From assembly GCA_963761525.1 (NCBI GenBank), contig CAVXHG010000009.1:310001-374000 (forward strand): DNA of 64,000 bases. Direction: 5' to 3'. Under the pieces are notes generated by a model, which was not told where the DNA came from, searched no databases, and was given only the letters and a program-made list of their open reading frames with translations. This stretch comes from BOG-931 sp963761525. Lineage in GTDB: Bacteria > Pseudomonadota > Alphaproteobacteria > Rhizobiales > Xanthobacteraceae. This document shows positions 9,652 through 19,011 of this stretch, one piece after another; the stretch's first letter is position 1, and the number at the start of each line of letters is the position of its first letter. A program made the translations under genes and the position numbers.

Positions 9652-9933
9652 GAATACTTTTTTTCACAACGCCCTGCCGATACAACGATGAACAAGTGTA
9701 TCGGTTACGCGAAACCAGAAGACTGGATTCCCGCAGCCCGAAATAAACGTATCACGGACGGCGGGAAGGGGAAGATTGGCGTTGGAGAGGAACGGCCGGC
9801 GCTGTCGAATTCACAGTTCTGTTGTAACTTTGCCACGCTCGTCAAATTATTGAATTTGGGTATGATCGACAGGCTCAGGGTGCGTCAGATCATTGCGTGG
9901 GTTGGTCGCGGCGCCCCGGCGGCAGGGGGATCT

Positions 9934-11958
9934 TCAGCTGAATAGATGTTCTGGCTTGACTTGCTTTTCGGCGGCGCGGCGCCCGATCTCGTAGAGTTGG
10001 TCGACCAAAGATGGATCGTCCATGCCGCGAAGCCGTTCAAGGACATCATCAGTGACTTGGACGTCGAGCTCGCGCGCAAGCCACTCTTTCTCCAGCCGGA
10101 CATCGTATCGGAGGAACCTGAACATCTTGCCGCCAGGCGGCGCGACGTCGGCAAGCGTGCCGACTTCGGAGTTGATCACCCATGGTGCGGGACACTCACC
10201 CATCCATTGCATCAGCGCCATAACCAGTACCTCTGTGTCGGTCATCAGCGAAAGAAGTGCATGGAAGGCAAGCTTGGTGAATCGGGCAAAGCCGAGATTC
10301 TGGTACGACAGCCGTGGCCGATAGGTTCCGGTGCCGAGCGACATGATCGTCAGTTTATCGGGGCCGGTCGGCCATTCGATCTTGTAGGGCTTGAGTGTCG
10401 CCATCTGAAACAGGGCAAGCGACGGATTGTTGTGCGGCGTCACGCCGCCGTCGATAAATAGTCCGTAGTTATTGGAGTCGATCTTCGCCGGATGACGCAG
10501 GCCAAGCCGCTCCAGCAACGCATAGATCGCGCGCGCCGGTGATACCTTGAGTGGTTTCGCCACTGCGTCGGGCAGTTGCTTTTCATTTTGGCTGATCGGC
10601 AGCAGTTCGGGATCAAAGAAATGTGGTGCGGCAGTACTGGCACGCACGAGATTGACGAGTGGGTAATCCTCGTTGCCGATTTCGCCGCGTCCCAAGCTTT
10701 TCCAGTAAGGCGCACGTGGATTGTTGGCGATGATCCAGGGACTGCCGGTATCCATGCGCTTGGTGACCAGGCAATAGCCGGTTATCAGGTCGATGCTTTT
10801 CAGCGCGCGATTGCCGACAACGGCCTCGATTTGAGTGCGCAAGCCGGAGGCGTCGAATTTGGCCTGCAGTATAGGAATGCGCCAGCGACTGCCTTTGAAC
10901 GCCGACGGCGCCAGCCGCACATAAAAATCCTTGACCTGTTCGGTGCGATAGCCCAGCGCCAATGAGCCAGCGATGATTGCGCCAGTCGAAGTGCCGCCGA
11001 TGAAATCGAAGTAATCGCCGAGACGGACTTCCTTGCCATAACGTTCGGTCAGCAAAGACTCGATACGCTCCAGAAAGGCGACCGTCAGAGCTCCGCGGAC
11101 GCCACCGCCGTCGAGCGCCAGCAAACGCTTGGGTCCGGGTCCGAAGAAGTGGTGATCGCGCGAGTTCTCAAAGCCGGTATCAGCCCGATTTCCAGAGCCC
11201 TCGCTTCCGTTGCTTTGCTTGATTTCAAATTCGAGAATTTCCTGAACAGCCTGCGCTACGGTCCGTTCGTCTGCCGGGCGAAATGTTTGCTTTGGATTGC
11301 CGAGACTCGCTGGCGGCGCCGGCTTATCGGCGCCGAAATAGGAGATTTGGATAGTGTGCGGATGCGTGGGCTCAATCCACAGAACCATGATGCCTTCTGC
11401 GATCGCGCGTTCCACAACCTGCGCCGTACCGCCGATGCCGGCAGCTTCTTCGCCGTCCCAGATCGTTATCAGGATGTCGATATTTTCGAGCATGAACAAT
11501 CCGGCCGCTTCGTAGGCGTGCGGGCGCTCGTCCGGCGAGCCGTCTAGGTCCACAACCTGCGAGGCGCGCGCCAGTAAACGGTCGAATTGCTCGCGCGACT
11601 TTGCCGTCTCGAAATCCTTGATGTACTCGGCCGCCTTGAACGGCAGAACAACCTCGAGCTTGCAACCACCAGCAAGGCCGGCCTCGGCGACGATGCGGTC
11701 GGAGCCTTCCGCGAGCGAAGAGACGACAGTGAATTCTCGTGCCAGCGCGACGTCTCTTGCCGAGAGATAAGCGATGTAGGCGCTTTCGATGTTGCGGGCG
11801 GCACTGGTGAATGCCCCAAATATTCGATCAATCTGCACCTGAAGCGGACCTTGGGACTCTTCCGGCAGTTTCGGAGGTACGCGATGGCCGGTTACCCCAA
11901 TGCGCAACCGGGCATGGGGCGGGGCGGCAGAAGGGTCGGCGCTCATCGGGTAGCTCAC
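9934..11958 (-). CDS. SLOG-like Rossmann domain fused to patatin-like phospholipase
   Basis: The 674-aa protein has two parts. Residues ~18-205 form a Rossmann-like domain with LRIGVTGHR, SSLAEGSDRIVAEAGL, LEVVLPF, DILITIWDGEE and GGTAQVVERAI. I read this as a SLOG-type nucleotide- or ligand-sensing fold. After a charged linker (~250-280) comes a patatin domain with the oxyanion loop LDGGGVRG, the nucleophile motif GGTSTGA (GxSxG) and the catalytic Asp in FIDGGVTPHNNP, so lipid acyl hydrolase activity is expected. The GTG start overlaps the tolC TGA; an ATG four codons later (11946) is an alternative. SLOG-plus-effector fusions are known from nucleotide-signal conflict systems, but no cyclase or peptidase partner is nearby. 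A membrane-damaging effector gated by a small ligand is inference. Confidence 0.8.
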   Translation of the reverse strand: MSYPMSADPSAAPPHARLRIGVTGHRVPPKLPEESQGPLQVQIDRIFGAFTSAARNIESAYIAYLSARDVALAREFTVVSSLAEGSDRIVAEAGLAGGCKLEVVLPFKAAEYIKDFETAKSREQFDRLLARASQVVDLDGSPDERPHAYEAAGLFMLENIDILITIWDGEEAAGIGGTAQVVERAIAEGIMVLWIEPTHPHTIQISYFGADKPAPPASLGNPKQTFRPADERTVAQAVQEILEFEIKQSNGSEGSGNRADTGFENSRDHHFFGPGPKRLLALDGGGVRGALTVAFLERIESLLTERYGKEVRLGDYFDFIGGTSTGAIIAGSLALGYRTEQVKDFYVRLAPSAFKGSRWRIPILQAKFDASGLRTQIEAVVGNRALKSIDLITGYCLVTKRMDTGSPWIIANNPRAPYWKSLGRGEIGNEDYPLVNLVRASTAAPHFFDPELLPISQNEKQLPDAVAKPLKVSPARAIYALLERLGLRHPAKIDSNNYGLFIDGGVTPHNNPSLALFQMATLKPYKIEWPTGPDKLTIMSLGTGTYRPRLSYQNLGFARFTKLAFHALLSLMTDTEVLVMALMQWMGECPAPWVINSEVGTLADVAPPGGKMFRFLRYDVRLEKEWLARELDVQVTDDVLERLRGMDDPSLVDQLYEIGRRAAEKQVKPEHLFS

Positions 11959-13415
11959 TGACCGTCGGGTGTGCGTAACCCAAACCAGGAGTCGCGGACC
12001 TGATGATAATGCACGGAAGGGTCGTAGATCGAGACTGGCAACGACAGGTTCTGGGCCGACAGCCGGCCGACGGTAGACAATAATGAATAGGACGCCACAA
12101 CCCGATCATGCTGCGCGGTGATCAGGCTTACCCGCGCATTCACCAGCGCCTGCTGGGCGTTAAGTACATCTAGTGTCGTGCGTTGGCCCGCCAGCGCTTC
12201 GTTACGGACGCCAGTCAGGGCACGTTCGGAGGCCTCACCCTGACGTTCGGCAGCTGCGACCTGCGCTTTTGAGGCCTGCAATTGCCCCCAGGCTTGTACG
12301 ACGTTGGCCTGGGTCTGGTCGCGAACTTGATCGACGTTCAGACGTTCCTGTCCGGTCACTTCTTTGTTGAGCCTGATTGACGAATATTCCGCGCCGCCTT
12401 GATAGAGCGGAACGGACAAGTTCAGCGATACCTCGTCGGTGAACAGCTTGGGGGTCAACAGAGTGGGTTCGAATTGACGTTGCACGCTACCCTGCAAGCT
12501 CAGTGTCGGCCACAGCGCGCCTTCCGCGATCTTCACATCGAGCTGGGCGACATCGACACCATATATTGCGGCCGTAACCGACGGGTTTTGCGATATACCC
12601 ATCGCAATAGCGGCCGGAAGCGTCGGTGGCGCGAAGCGCTCCACCGGTGAGGCGGGCGCAAGGTTCGCAGGATCGTTGCCGATGATCCGGCGGTAATTGG
12701 CACGCGTCGTCATCACTGTAGATTCGGCGCCGTGCAGGCTGGCTTCGCCGGCGGCCAATTGCGCTTCGGCCTGGGCAACATCGGTCGAAGTGATTTGGCC
12801 GGCATCGAAACGGCGATTGGTATCTTCGAGCATGTGTTGCAGGACGCGATAATTGCTCTGCTGCACTTCGAGGTTCGCTGCATCGCGCGATACGTCCATA
12901 TAAACAGTTGCGGCCTGGAGCAGCACCGACTGTTCCATGATGCGTAGCGTTTCCCGCGCCTGGAAAACTTTGCTTTCGGCTTCGCGCACCTTGTTGCCGG
13001 TCTGTTGCCCGTTAAAAAGGGTTTGCGAGCCGGTTACGCCATAGGAATACGGGGTGCTAAGGCCTTTGGCCGCGAACGCGGCGCCGGCGGGCAGCAGCGG
13101 TGGGGTCGGCGGGATTTCCTGCTTGGTGTTGGTGTATTCGCGCCCGACGCTTGCGTTCGCCGTAATCGTTGGCCGGTAACCGGAGAGAGCTTGCGAAACA
13201 CCCTCGTCGGACTGGCGGACGATGGCACGCTGGGCGTTGAGTTGCGGGTTATTCTCGTAAGCCTTGGCGAGGGCGGCCTCCATTGTCTCGGAGAGCGCAC
13301 TGCGCGGCAGTAACGCTGCCAGGACGATACCGGCGAACAGGCCAGCTTTATCCAAGCGCCATCGCCTAATTTTAAAGGTGTTTTGCCGCGCTTTTGGAGC
13401 CACCACGCCACTCAC
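11955..13415 (-). CDS. TolC family outer-membrane efflux protein
   Basis: This 486-aa protein would trimerise into an outer-membrane channel with a periplasmic alpha-helical tunnel, serving type I secretion or RND/ABC efflux. A signal peptide follows a basic ~24-residue N-terminus (core AGLFAGIVLAALLP). The two OEP repeats are visible: ETMEAALAKAYENNPQLNAQRA in the first half, and TLSLQGSVQRQF with a long coiled coil in the second. It overlaps the SLOG-like/patatin gene by 4 bp and so is translationally coupled to it, an unusual partner for TolC. No pump genes are adjacent. Confidence 0.92.
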   Translation of the reverse strand: MSGVVAPKARQNTFKIRRWRLDKAGLFAGIVLAALLPRSALSETMEAALAKAYENNPQLNAQRAIVRQSDEGVSQALSGYRPTITANASVGREYTNTKQEIPPTPPLLPAGAAFAAKGLSTPYSYGVTGSQTLFNGQQTGNKVREAESKVFQARETLRIMEQSVLLQAATVYMDVSRDAANLEVQQSNYRVLQHMLEDTNRRFDAGQITSTDVAQAEAQLAAGEASLHGAESTVMTTRANYRRIIGNDPANLAPASPVERFAPPTLPAAIAMGISQNPSVTAAIYGVDVAQLDVKIAEGALWPTLSLQGSVQRQFEPTLLTPKLFTDEVSLNLSVPLYQGGAEYSSIRLNKEVTGQERLNVDQVRDQTQANVVQAWGQLQASKAQVAAAERQGEASERALTGVRNEALAGQRTTLDVLNAQQALVNARVSLITAQHDRVVASYSLLSTVGRLSAQNLSLPVSIYDPSVHYHQVRDSWFGLRTPDGQ

Positions 13416-13542
13416 CCCGTCAGCCCCAATTCACAAGGCCGAACCTTAACTTGCGAGGTAGCCCCTTACAAGGTTCGGAGCAAACCTGTGGGCATTGCGA
13501 TCGACGGAACTGTGGACATGCTCCGCGCCCGGCAGATCCGCC

Positions 13543-14517
13543 TCAGGAACGCGGAGAGGTTGTCGATGGCTGCGCCACCAATCCGAGTTCCTGCAACGCT
13601 AACGCGAACATGGCGAATAACAGGGGAATGGCAAAATAGAGGACGCGGAACGTCAGGAGCGATGCAAGAAGCTCCTCTTTCTCGAACTGCGGCAGTCCGA
13701 TGAGCATGGCGGCTTCGATGATGCCGAGATTCCCCGGCACGTGACTGATGGTTCCGATCAGTGTGGCGGTCAAAAAAATGATCATGAGTGTGGCGAAGCC
13801 AACCGGCGGCATATCAGGCAGCAGCATGTACATCGCGGCGGTTACCAGGCAAAGATCCGCAGCTCCGATGCCGGTCTGTACAATGGTGAGGCGCGCGTTG
13901 GGCAAAGCGATCCGCCACGTCGAATAACCGACAATGCGACGCCTGGGCATCAGCCAGATCAGGTAGCCGCCGAGGCTCAACAGCGCGCAGAGGCCGATCC
14001 CGAAGTTAGCCCATGGCGGCAAATGGTCGGCGGCGCTAGCCGCTTGCGGCGCGTAACATAGCACGCTGCCGAGGACGAGGGCGTTGCCGAGCCAGAATGT
14101 CATGCCGGTTACAAAAGCGATCTTGGCGATGTCGAGGACGTCGAGTCCCCAGGCTGAATAGACGCGCAGCCTGACAAATCCGCCCGTCAGCGTAGCGGCT
14201 CCGAGCGCATGTCCAATGGTGTAACTGGTAAAGCTTGCAACAGCCGCAACCCTAAACGGGACCGCGCCGTGTCCGATCGTGCGTAGCGCAAAGACGTCAT
14301 AAAATATAAGTGTCACATAGCCGGCAACGACAAAAATACTCGCGATGCAGATCGAGCGTCGCGATTGAGCGCGCAACGCTGCTATGACTCTGCCGACGTC
14401 GACGTCGCGCAAGGCGTAATAAAGCGCGAGCGCCGCAATAGCGAGAATCAAAAGACTAATCGCAATGCTTAATTTGTTGCGGCCAAGCTTGCGAATGATC
14501 GTCTTGATGCTCGTCAC
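13543..14517 (-). CDS. Lysylphosphatidylglycerol synthase-type membrane protein (MprF flippase-like domain)
   Basis: The protein (324 aa from GTG 14517; the frame is open to another GTG at 14577) is a polytopic membrane protein of the LPG_synthase_TM family. It has about eight helices, the conserved TSYTIGHALGAATLTGGFVR segment and the late TLIGTISHVPGNLGIIEA motif. This domain flips aminoacylated or glycosylated lipids in MprF-like proteins and also occurs alone. It is divergent from the GT4 glycosyltransferase gene, so a role in moving the lipid made by the neighbouring cluster is plausible. No synthase domain is attached. The start is uncertain since neither GTG has a clear ribosome site. 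Confidence 0.8.
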   Translation of the reverse strand: MTSIKTIIRKLGRNKLSIAISLLILAIAALALYYALRDVDVGRVIAALRAQSRRSICIASIFVVAGYVTLIFYDVFALRTIGHGAVPFRVAAVASFTSYTIGHALGAATLTGGFVRLRVYSAWGLDVLDIAKIAFVTGMTFWLGNALVLGSVLCYAPQAASAADHLPPWANFGIGLCALLSLGGYLIWLMPRRRIVGYSTWRIALPNARLTIVQTGIGAADLCLVTAAMYMLLPDMPPVGFATLMIIFLTATLIGTISHVPGNLGIIEAAMLIGLPQFEKEELLASLLTFRVLYFAIPLLFAMFALALQELGLVAQPSTTSPRS

Positions 14518-14724
14518 GGATGGCTGCGGTTTGCGGTGATGAGCGGTGCAGTACGACTCGCGGTCGCAACTTTTCACTTATTTGTAACAGCAATGTAACG
14601 CAACTTTACGCTGCGGTTCCAACAAATGTCGTCACCGTCACATTGCTGAGACATGAAATAGTAATTGTCCTTGCATGCGAATCGAGAATTTTCTGGTCGC
14701 GTGCGCGCGACGGAGGAGGGGCCC

Positions 14725-15780
14725 ATGAAGGTCCTCGTCGCGACTGATGCCTGGCCGCCGCAGGTTAACGGAGTGGTGCGGACTCTGAAATCGCTGGAGC
14801 GCGCTGCCGCGAAGCTCGGTGTCACCATCGATTTCCTTTCGCCAGACGGGTTCCCGTCGTTTCCGGTGCCAACCTATCCAGGGCTCCGGCTCGCATTGCC
14901 GAGCCGCCGGCGCATCGCGAAACGTATCGAGGAAGCCAGGCCCGACGCGATACATATCGCGACCGAGGGCCCGATCGGCTTTGCGGTGCGCGGTTACTGC
15001 CGAAGGCACGGCCGACCTTTCACGACAAGTTACACGACGCGGTTCCCGGAGTATATCGCGGCGCGGTCGCCGATCCCGGCGAGTTGGGTCTATGCAATTC
15101 TGCGCTGGTTTCATTCCGGCGCGAGCGTGACCATGGTGGCGACGCCATCGCTAACGAGCGAACTGACGGAGCGGGGTTTTAAGAATATCGGGCGGTGGAC
15201 GCGGGGTGTCGACGTCGATCTGTTCCGCCCGGACAGGGTAGCGAAGCTCGATTTTCCCAGGCCGATCTTCATGACGCTCGGCCGCGTCGCAGTTGAAAAG
15301 AATATCGACGCATTTCTGAAGCTCGATTTGCCCGGCACCAAAGTTGTCATCGGCAAGGGACCCCAGGAAGAAGAACTGAAGCGCCGGTTCCCAGCCGCAA
15401 AATTTCTAGGTCACATGGACAACGGCGTTCTGGCGTCTCATCTCGCGGCGGCCGACGTCTTTGTGTTTCCGAGCCTCACCGACACATTCGGCATCGTGCA
15501 ACTTGAGGCGCTGGCAAGCGGCGTTCCAGTCGCAGCTTATCCCGTCACGGGGCCTAAGGATGTCATAGCCGATCATCCGATCGGCGCATTGAACGAGGAT
15601 TTGCGGACGGCCTGTCTGGAAGCCTTGAAAAGGTCGCGCGAGACCTGCCGCGAGTTTGCGCTGAAATATTCATGGGAAAACAGTGCCCGCCAATTTATCG
15701 GCCATGCCCGCAAAGTGGCCGGCTTTACCAATAACGAGCCTGAAATGGCCGCAACGATGACAGAAACCGTTCATGGCTGA
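14725..15780 (+). CDS. Family 4 glycosyltransferase (lipid glycosyltransferase-like)
   Basis: ATG 14725 follows GGAGGAGGGG, and the protein of 351 aa begins MKVLVATDAWPPQVNGVVRT, the GT-B fold N-terminus of the GT4 family. FMTLGRVAVEKNIDAFL marks the start of the C-terminal nucleotide-sugar domain, and FPSLTDTFGIVQLEALASG holds the retaining-GT4 E-x7-E-like motif. Relatives include diacylglycerol glycosyltransferases and phosphatidylinositol mannosyltransferases. Sugar and acceptor cannot be deduced. The stop codon overlaps the next gene's start, indicating one transcript with pmtA. A membrane glycolipid product is inferred from context. Confidence 0.88.
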   Translation: MKVLVATDAWPPQVNGVVRTLKSLERAAAKLGVTIDFLSPDGFPSFPVPTYPGLRLALPSRRRIAKRIEEARPDAIHIATEGPIGFAVRGYCRRHGRPFTTSYTTRFPEYIAARSPIPASWVYAILRWFHSGASVTMVATPSLTSELTERGFKNIGRWTRGVDVDLFRPDRVAKLDFPRPIFMTLGRVAVEKNIDAFLKLDLPGTKVVIGKGPQEEELKRRFPAAKFLGHMDNGVLASHLAAADVFVFPSLTDTFGIVQLEALASGVPVAAYPVTGPKDVIADHPIGALNEDLRTACLEALKRSRETCREFALKYSWENSARQFIGHARKVAGFTNNEPEMAATMTETVHG

Positions 15781-16513
15781 AACCATGATGACAACACAGG
15801 GGCCAAGTATGAGCACGCTCGCCGAATCCGAATCTGACCTTGATATGCGGACCGTCACCAAGGCCTACGCGCGCTGGGCGCCGGTATATGATTTCGTATT
15901 CGGTCAGGTATTCGAGCGCGGGCGGCTTGCCGCAATTGCCGCCGCTGAAAAAGTCGGCGGCCGCATCCTCGAAGTCGGTGTCGGCACGGGGATTTCGTTG
16001 CCGCACTATTCCAAAGCCTGCCAGATTTGCGGCGTCGATATCTCCGAGCCGATGCTGCGTAAGGCCCACGAGCGAGTCGAAGAATTCGGCTTGAGCAATG
16101 TCGAGGGGCTGTGGGTGATGGATGCGGAGAAGCTCACGTTTCCAGACGCATCTTTCGATGTCGTGGCGGCGCAGCACGTCGTCTCCACCGTGCCGAATCC
16201 AGAAGCAGCGCTCGATGAATTTGCTCGCGTCCTCAAGCCGGGCGGCGAGATCATCCTGATCAGTCGGGTCGGCGCCGATGCTGGTTTGCGGCGCTCGTTC
16301 GAGCATTGGTTTCAGCCGGCCGCACGCAAGCTCGGCTGGCGATCCGAGTTCTTGTTCGAACGCTACACGCAATGGACCGCGCGGACGCCCGGCATGAGAC
16401 TCGTCGAGCGCCGCGCCGTGCCGCCATTTGGGCATTTCTCGCTGATCCGCTTTGCCAAAGCCGGCGGCGCGGGAAGTGCGCATATCGATGACGGCATGCG
16501 CGAAGCTAGCTGA
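15773..16513 (+). CDS. pmtA: Phospholipid N-methyltransferase PmtA-like (class I SAM methyltransferase)
   Basis: The protein of up to 246 aa overlaps the end of the GT4 gene. VTKAYARWAPVYDFVFG is typical of Rhodobacter/Bradyrhizobium PmtA and Ubie-like enzymes. It is followed by the SAM motif GGRILEVGVGTGISLPHY, the acidic ICGVDISEPML, and motifs FDVVAAQHVVSTVP and LKPGGEIILISR. PmtA methylates phosphatidylethanolamine toward phosphatidylcholine at the inner membrane. The true start may be the ATG about 12 codons in (MSTLAESES). A psd gene nearby could supply the substrate, supporting the phospholipid assignment over quinone methylation. Confidence 0.82.
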   Translation: MAETMMTTQGPSMSTLAESESDLDMRTVTKAYARWAPVYDFVFGQVFERGRLAAIAAAEKVGGRILEVGVGTGISLPHYSKACQICGVDISEPMLRKAHERVEEFGLSNVEGLWVMDAEKLTFPDASFDVVAAQHVVSTVPNPEAALDEFARVLKPGGEIILISRVGADAGLRRSFEHWFQPAARKLGWRSEFLFERYTQWTARTPGMRLVERRAVPPFGHFSLIRFAKAGGAGSAHIDDGMREAS

Positions 16514-16621
16514 ACGATCGACACGACGGATTCATTCGACTGTCACAAATGATTCCCCGTCACAAGGGATTCATCGAATCGCCATATCCCAAAACCTGGA
16601 ACCGCCCGACGGGGGACACCG

Positions 16622-17266
16622 ATGGAAAGCTTTCTCGAAACGCTTCGCACGCAGCGCTGGGACGATCACCGTTACTATCATCACAGCCGTATTAACCAGT
16701 CGCTGCATTTTGTCAGCGCGATCAGCTTTCTGTTTTCGTACGTCATGATTTTCAAAGACCCGGCGATCTCCGCGATGGCTGGCTGGCTGGTAGCAATGAC
16801 CACGCGCCAATCGGGGCACTTCTTTTTTGAGCCGAAAGATTACGACCAGGTCAACCAAGCCACCCACGAGCATAAAGAAGAGATCAAGGTTGGCTACAAT
16901 CTGCGCCGTAAGGTGGTGCTGCTTTCGATTTGGGCCATGTCGCCTGTGATGCTCTGGGTTAGTCCGACCTTATTTGGCATCTTCTCGCCTGCGACGACCA
17001 AGACCGAGTTTGTGCGGCAGGTCGCGATGATCTGGCTGGCGCTGGGCATTGGCGGTGTACTGTTCCGCACCGTTCATCTGTTCCTGATCAAGGACGTGCA
17101 AACCGGTCTGGTGTGGGCCACCAAGATCCTCACCGACCCATTCCACGACATCAAGCTTTATCATAAGGCGCCGCTTGCCCTGCTGCGCGGCGAGATGATC
17201 GATCCCGAGATCGGTCTGCATCATTGGGATGAGGAAGACGCAGAGGAAGTGCCGCGACCGAGCTGA
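16622..17266 (+). CDS. Multi-pass membrane protein with histidine clusters, Mpo1/DUF962-like
   Basis: The 214-aa protein starts at ATG 16622 after CGGGGGACACCG. Early histidines occur in HRYYHHSRINQSLHF, then two helices, a second cluster GHFFFEP...NQATHEHKEE, and further helices (VVLLSIWAMSPVMLWV, VAMIWLALGIGGVLF). The order N-x3-LH, membrane span, GHFFFE resembles Mpo1-like (DUF962) iron-dependent dioxygenases that shorten 2-hydroxy fatty acids, but I cannot confirm family membership. Its place within the lipid cluster fits a lipid oxidase or hydroxylase. The C-terminus is acidic. Confidence 0.5.
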   Translation: MESFLETLRTQRWDDHRYYHHSRINQSLHFVSAISFLFSYVMIFKDPAISAMAGWLVAMTTRQSGHFFFEPKDYDQVNQATHEHKEEIKVGYNLRRKVVLLSIWAMSPVMLWVSPTLFGIFSPATTKTEFVRQVAMIWLALGIGGVLFRTVHLFLIKDVQTGLVWATKILTDPFHDIKLYHKAPLALLRGEMIDPEIGLHHWDEEDAEEVPRPS

Positions 17267-17302
17267 GCGGGCCGCGGGTTTCTCAACCGGCCATCGATGG
17301 CT

Positions 17303-19000
17303 TCAAGAGTTCTGAGAGAACAGTCGGCGGGCGATCATCTCCTTGAGGATTGCCCGCTTGATCGATTTATTGGTCGCTTTCGGATCTCGCCACCACCAAC
17401 CGTCTTGCTGCATGGCTTTCGCCGCGTCGACAAAACGTTCGACGACCGCGTCGAACTCTGCGTCGGTATAGGTCAGGCTGAAAATCAGACGCGCCGTACC
17501 GACCCAGCTCAGCGCGAGGCCTTCGGCCCGCAGATAATATTGCAACATCCAGTTATAGCGCGACGGCTGCGTGTAGCAGACGACGAACAGCGAGGACATA
17601 TTGACGATTTGAACCGGCAACTCTTCATCCTGGAGGCGCTGGTTCAGCCGCTTGGCGCGCGCATTCCAGGTCTCGTCAAGGTCATGATACAGCGCCTGGA
17701 CCTGCGGCGTCTGAAACTCTCGCAGGAATTCGTTCATCGCTGCCATGACGTAGGGATGCGAATTGAACGTGCCTCGGGCAAAACAGATGTCCGCCGGGCG
17801 ATCGTCCCGGAATCGCTTCATTAGGTCTTTGCGCCCGCAAACGACACCGATCGGCAGGCCTCCGCCTATCGTCTTGCCGTAGGTGACAAGATCGGCTTGC
17901 ACGCCGAAATACTCCTGCGCGCCGCCTGCGGCGATGCGGAAGCCGATGAAGATCTCGTCGATAATCAAAACGATGTTCTGCTCGGTACACACCTGGCGGA
18001 GCCGCTTAAGCCAGTCGGCGTAAGCCGCTTTATCGAAGTGAGAGTTGCGTCCGCTGTCGATCAGCGCCGAATCGGTTGGTGCTGGTCCGTTCGGGTGGAA
18101 ACTCTGTTCGGGATTGACCAGCACGCAGGCAATATCGCGGCGCGTGCGCAATACGCGCAGCGATTCTTCGGACATTTCGCGCAGCGTGTATGTTTCGTGC
18201 GCCGGCAGCGGATTGCCGATACCCGGCTGCACGTCGCCCCACCATCCGTGATAGGCGCCGCAGAAACGGACCAGGTGCGTGCGCTTGGTATGGTAGCGCG
18301 CAAGCCGTACCGCTTGCATCACGGCTTCGGTGCCCGACATGTGGAACGACACCTCGTCGAGCCCCGAAATTTCCCGGATACGCTTCACGTTGTCGATAAT
18401 GATCGGGTGATAGGTGCCGAGCAGGGGGCCGAGTTCGCGCACGCGCGCCGCGCCACGTTCGATAGCGTCTTTATAGAAGTCGTAACCGAGGACGTTGACG
18501 CCGTAAGAGCCGCCGAGATCGTAGAATCGGTTGCCGTCAAGGTCGGTGACCATCACGCCGTCGGTCGACTGGGCCAAAGCGCCGATCGGCAAATCGGCGC
18601 GCACCTTGCGGCGGTACTGAAATGGCACCCGGTAGGCGCCCGTAAATTGCAGGTCGGAAATGTACTGACTGGCTTCCGCGCTCTGGCGGACAGATTCAGC
18701 GAAGCGCGTCTTGTAAAGTGCGGCGAGCCGTTCGAATCCGGCGCGGCGCCGCTGTGCGATATCGGCAGGGGCGCCGTCAGAGCAGAAGAACTGCGCTTCG
18801 TCGTATTCGTAGAACGGAATGAAGGCGGCGAGCCGCCGGGCTATTCGCGAATGGCCTGCAAGCGACGGGTGTTTGGCCTGCGAGAGTTCGAGGCGCCGCT
18901 TAATCGTCGCCAGCGAAGTCGCAACTGCCGCCACACCGACGCCATAGAAGGCCATAGTTGTCGTGGCCAGTGTCATCGAATCGTGATGTATCTGGAACAT
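17303..19000 (-). CDS. Class III PLP-dependent aminotransferase with N-terminal membrane segment
   Basis: The 565-aa protein has a hydrophobic N-terminus (about residues 12-32) that could anchor it, then ~100 residues of unknown helical sequence and a class III aminotransferase fold. Visible are FHMSGTEAVMQAVRLAR, VRFCGAYHGWWGD, the cofactor aspartate in VLIIDEIFIGFR, and the PLP lysine in TYGKTIGGGLPIG. The fold resembles glutamate-1-semialdehyde aminomutase. It is far longer than typical members (~430 aa). It is divergent from psd with only a few bases between starts. The substrate is unknown; an amino-lipid or polyketide/fatty-acyl amine step would fit the cluster. Confidence 0.82.
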   Translation of the reverse strand: MFQIHHDSMTLATTTMAFYGVGVAAVATSLATIKRRLELSQAKHPSLAGHSRIARRLAAFIPFYEYDEAQFFCSDGAPADIAQRRRAGFERLAALYKTRFAESVRQSAEASQYISDLQFTGAYRVPFQYRRKVRADLPIGALAQSTDGVMVTDLDGNRFYDLGGSYGVNVLGYDFYKDAIERGAARVRELGPLLGTYHPIIIDNVKRIREISGLDEVSFHMSGTEAVMQAVRLARYHTKRTHLVRFCGAYHGWWGDVQPGIGNPLPAHETYTLREMSEESLRVLRTRRDIACVLVNPEQSFHPNGPAPTDSALIDSGRNSHFDKAAYADWLKRLRQVCTEQNIVLIIDEIFIGFRIAAGGAQEYFGVQADLVTYGKTIGGGLPIGVVCGRKDLMKRFRDDRPADICFARGTFNSHPYVMAAMNEFLREFQTPQVQALYHDLDETWNARAKRLNQRLQDEELPVQIVNMSSLFVVCYTQPSRYNWMLQYYLRAEGLALSWVGTARLIFSLTYTDAEFDAVVERFVDAAKAMQQDGWWWRDPKATNKSIKRAILKEMIARRLFSQNS

Positions 19001-19011
19001 TTAACAAACCC

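Noticed and set aside
9934..11958. Complete CBASS-type operon
   Set aside because: No CD-NTase, HORMA, TRIP13, E1/E2 or JAB gene adjoins; only the effector-like protein is supported.
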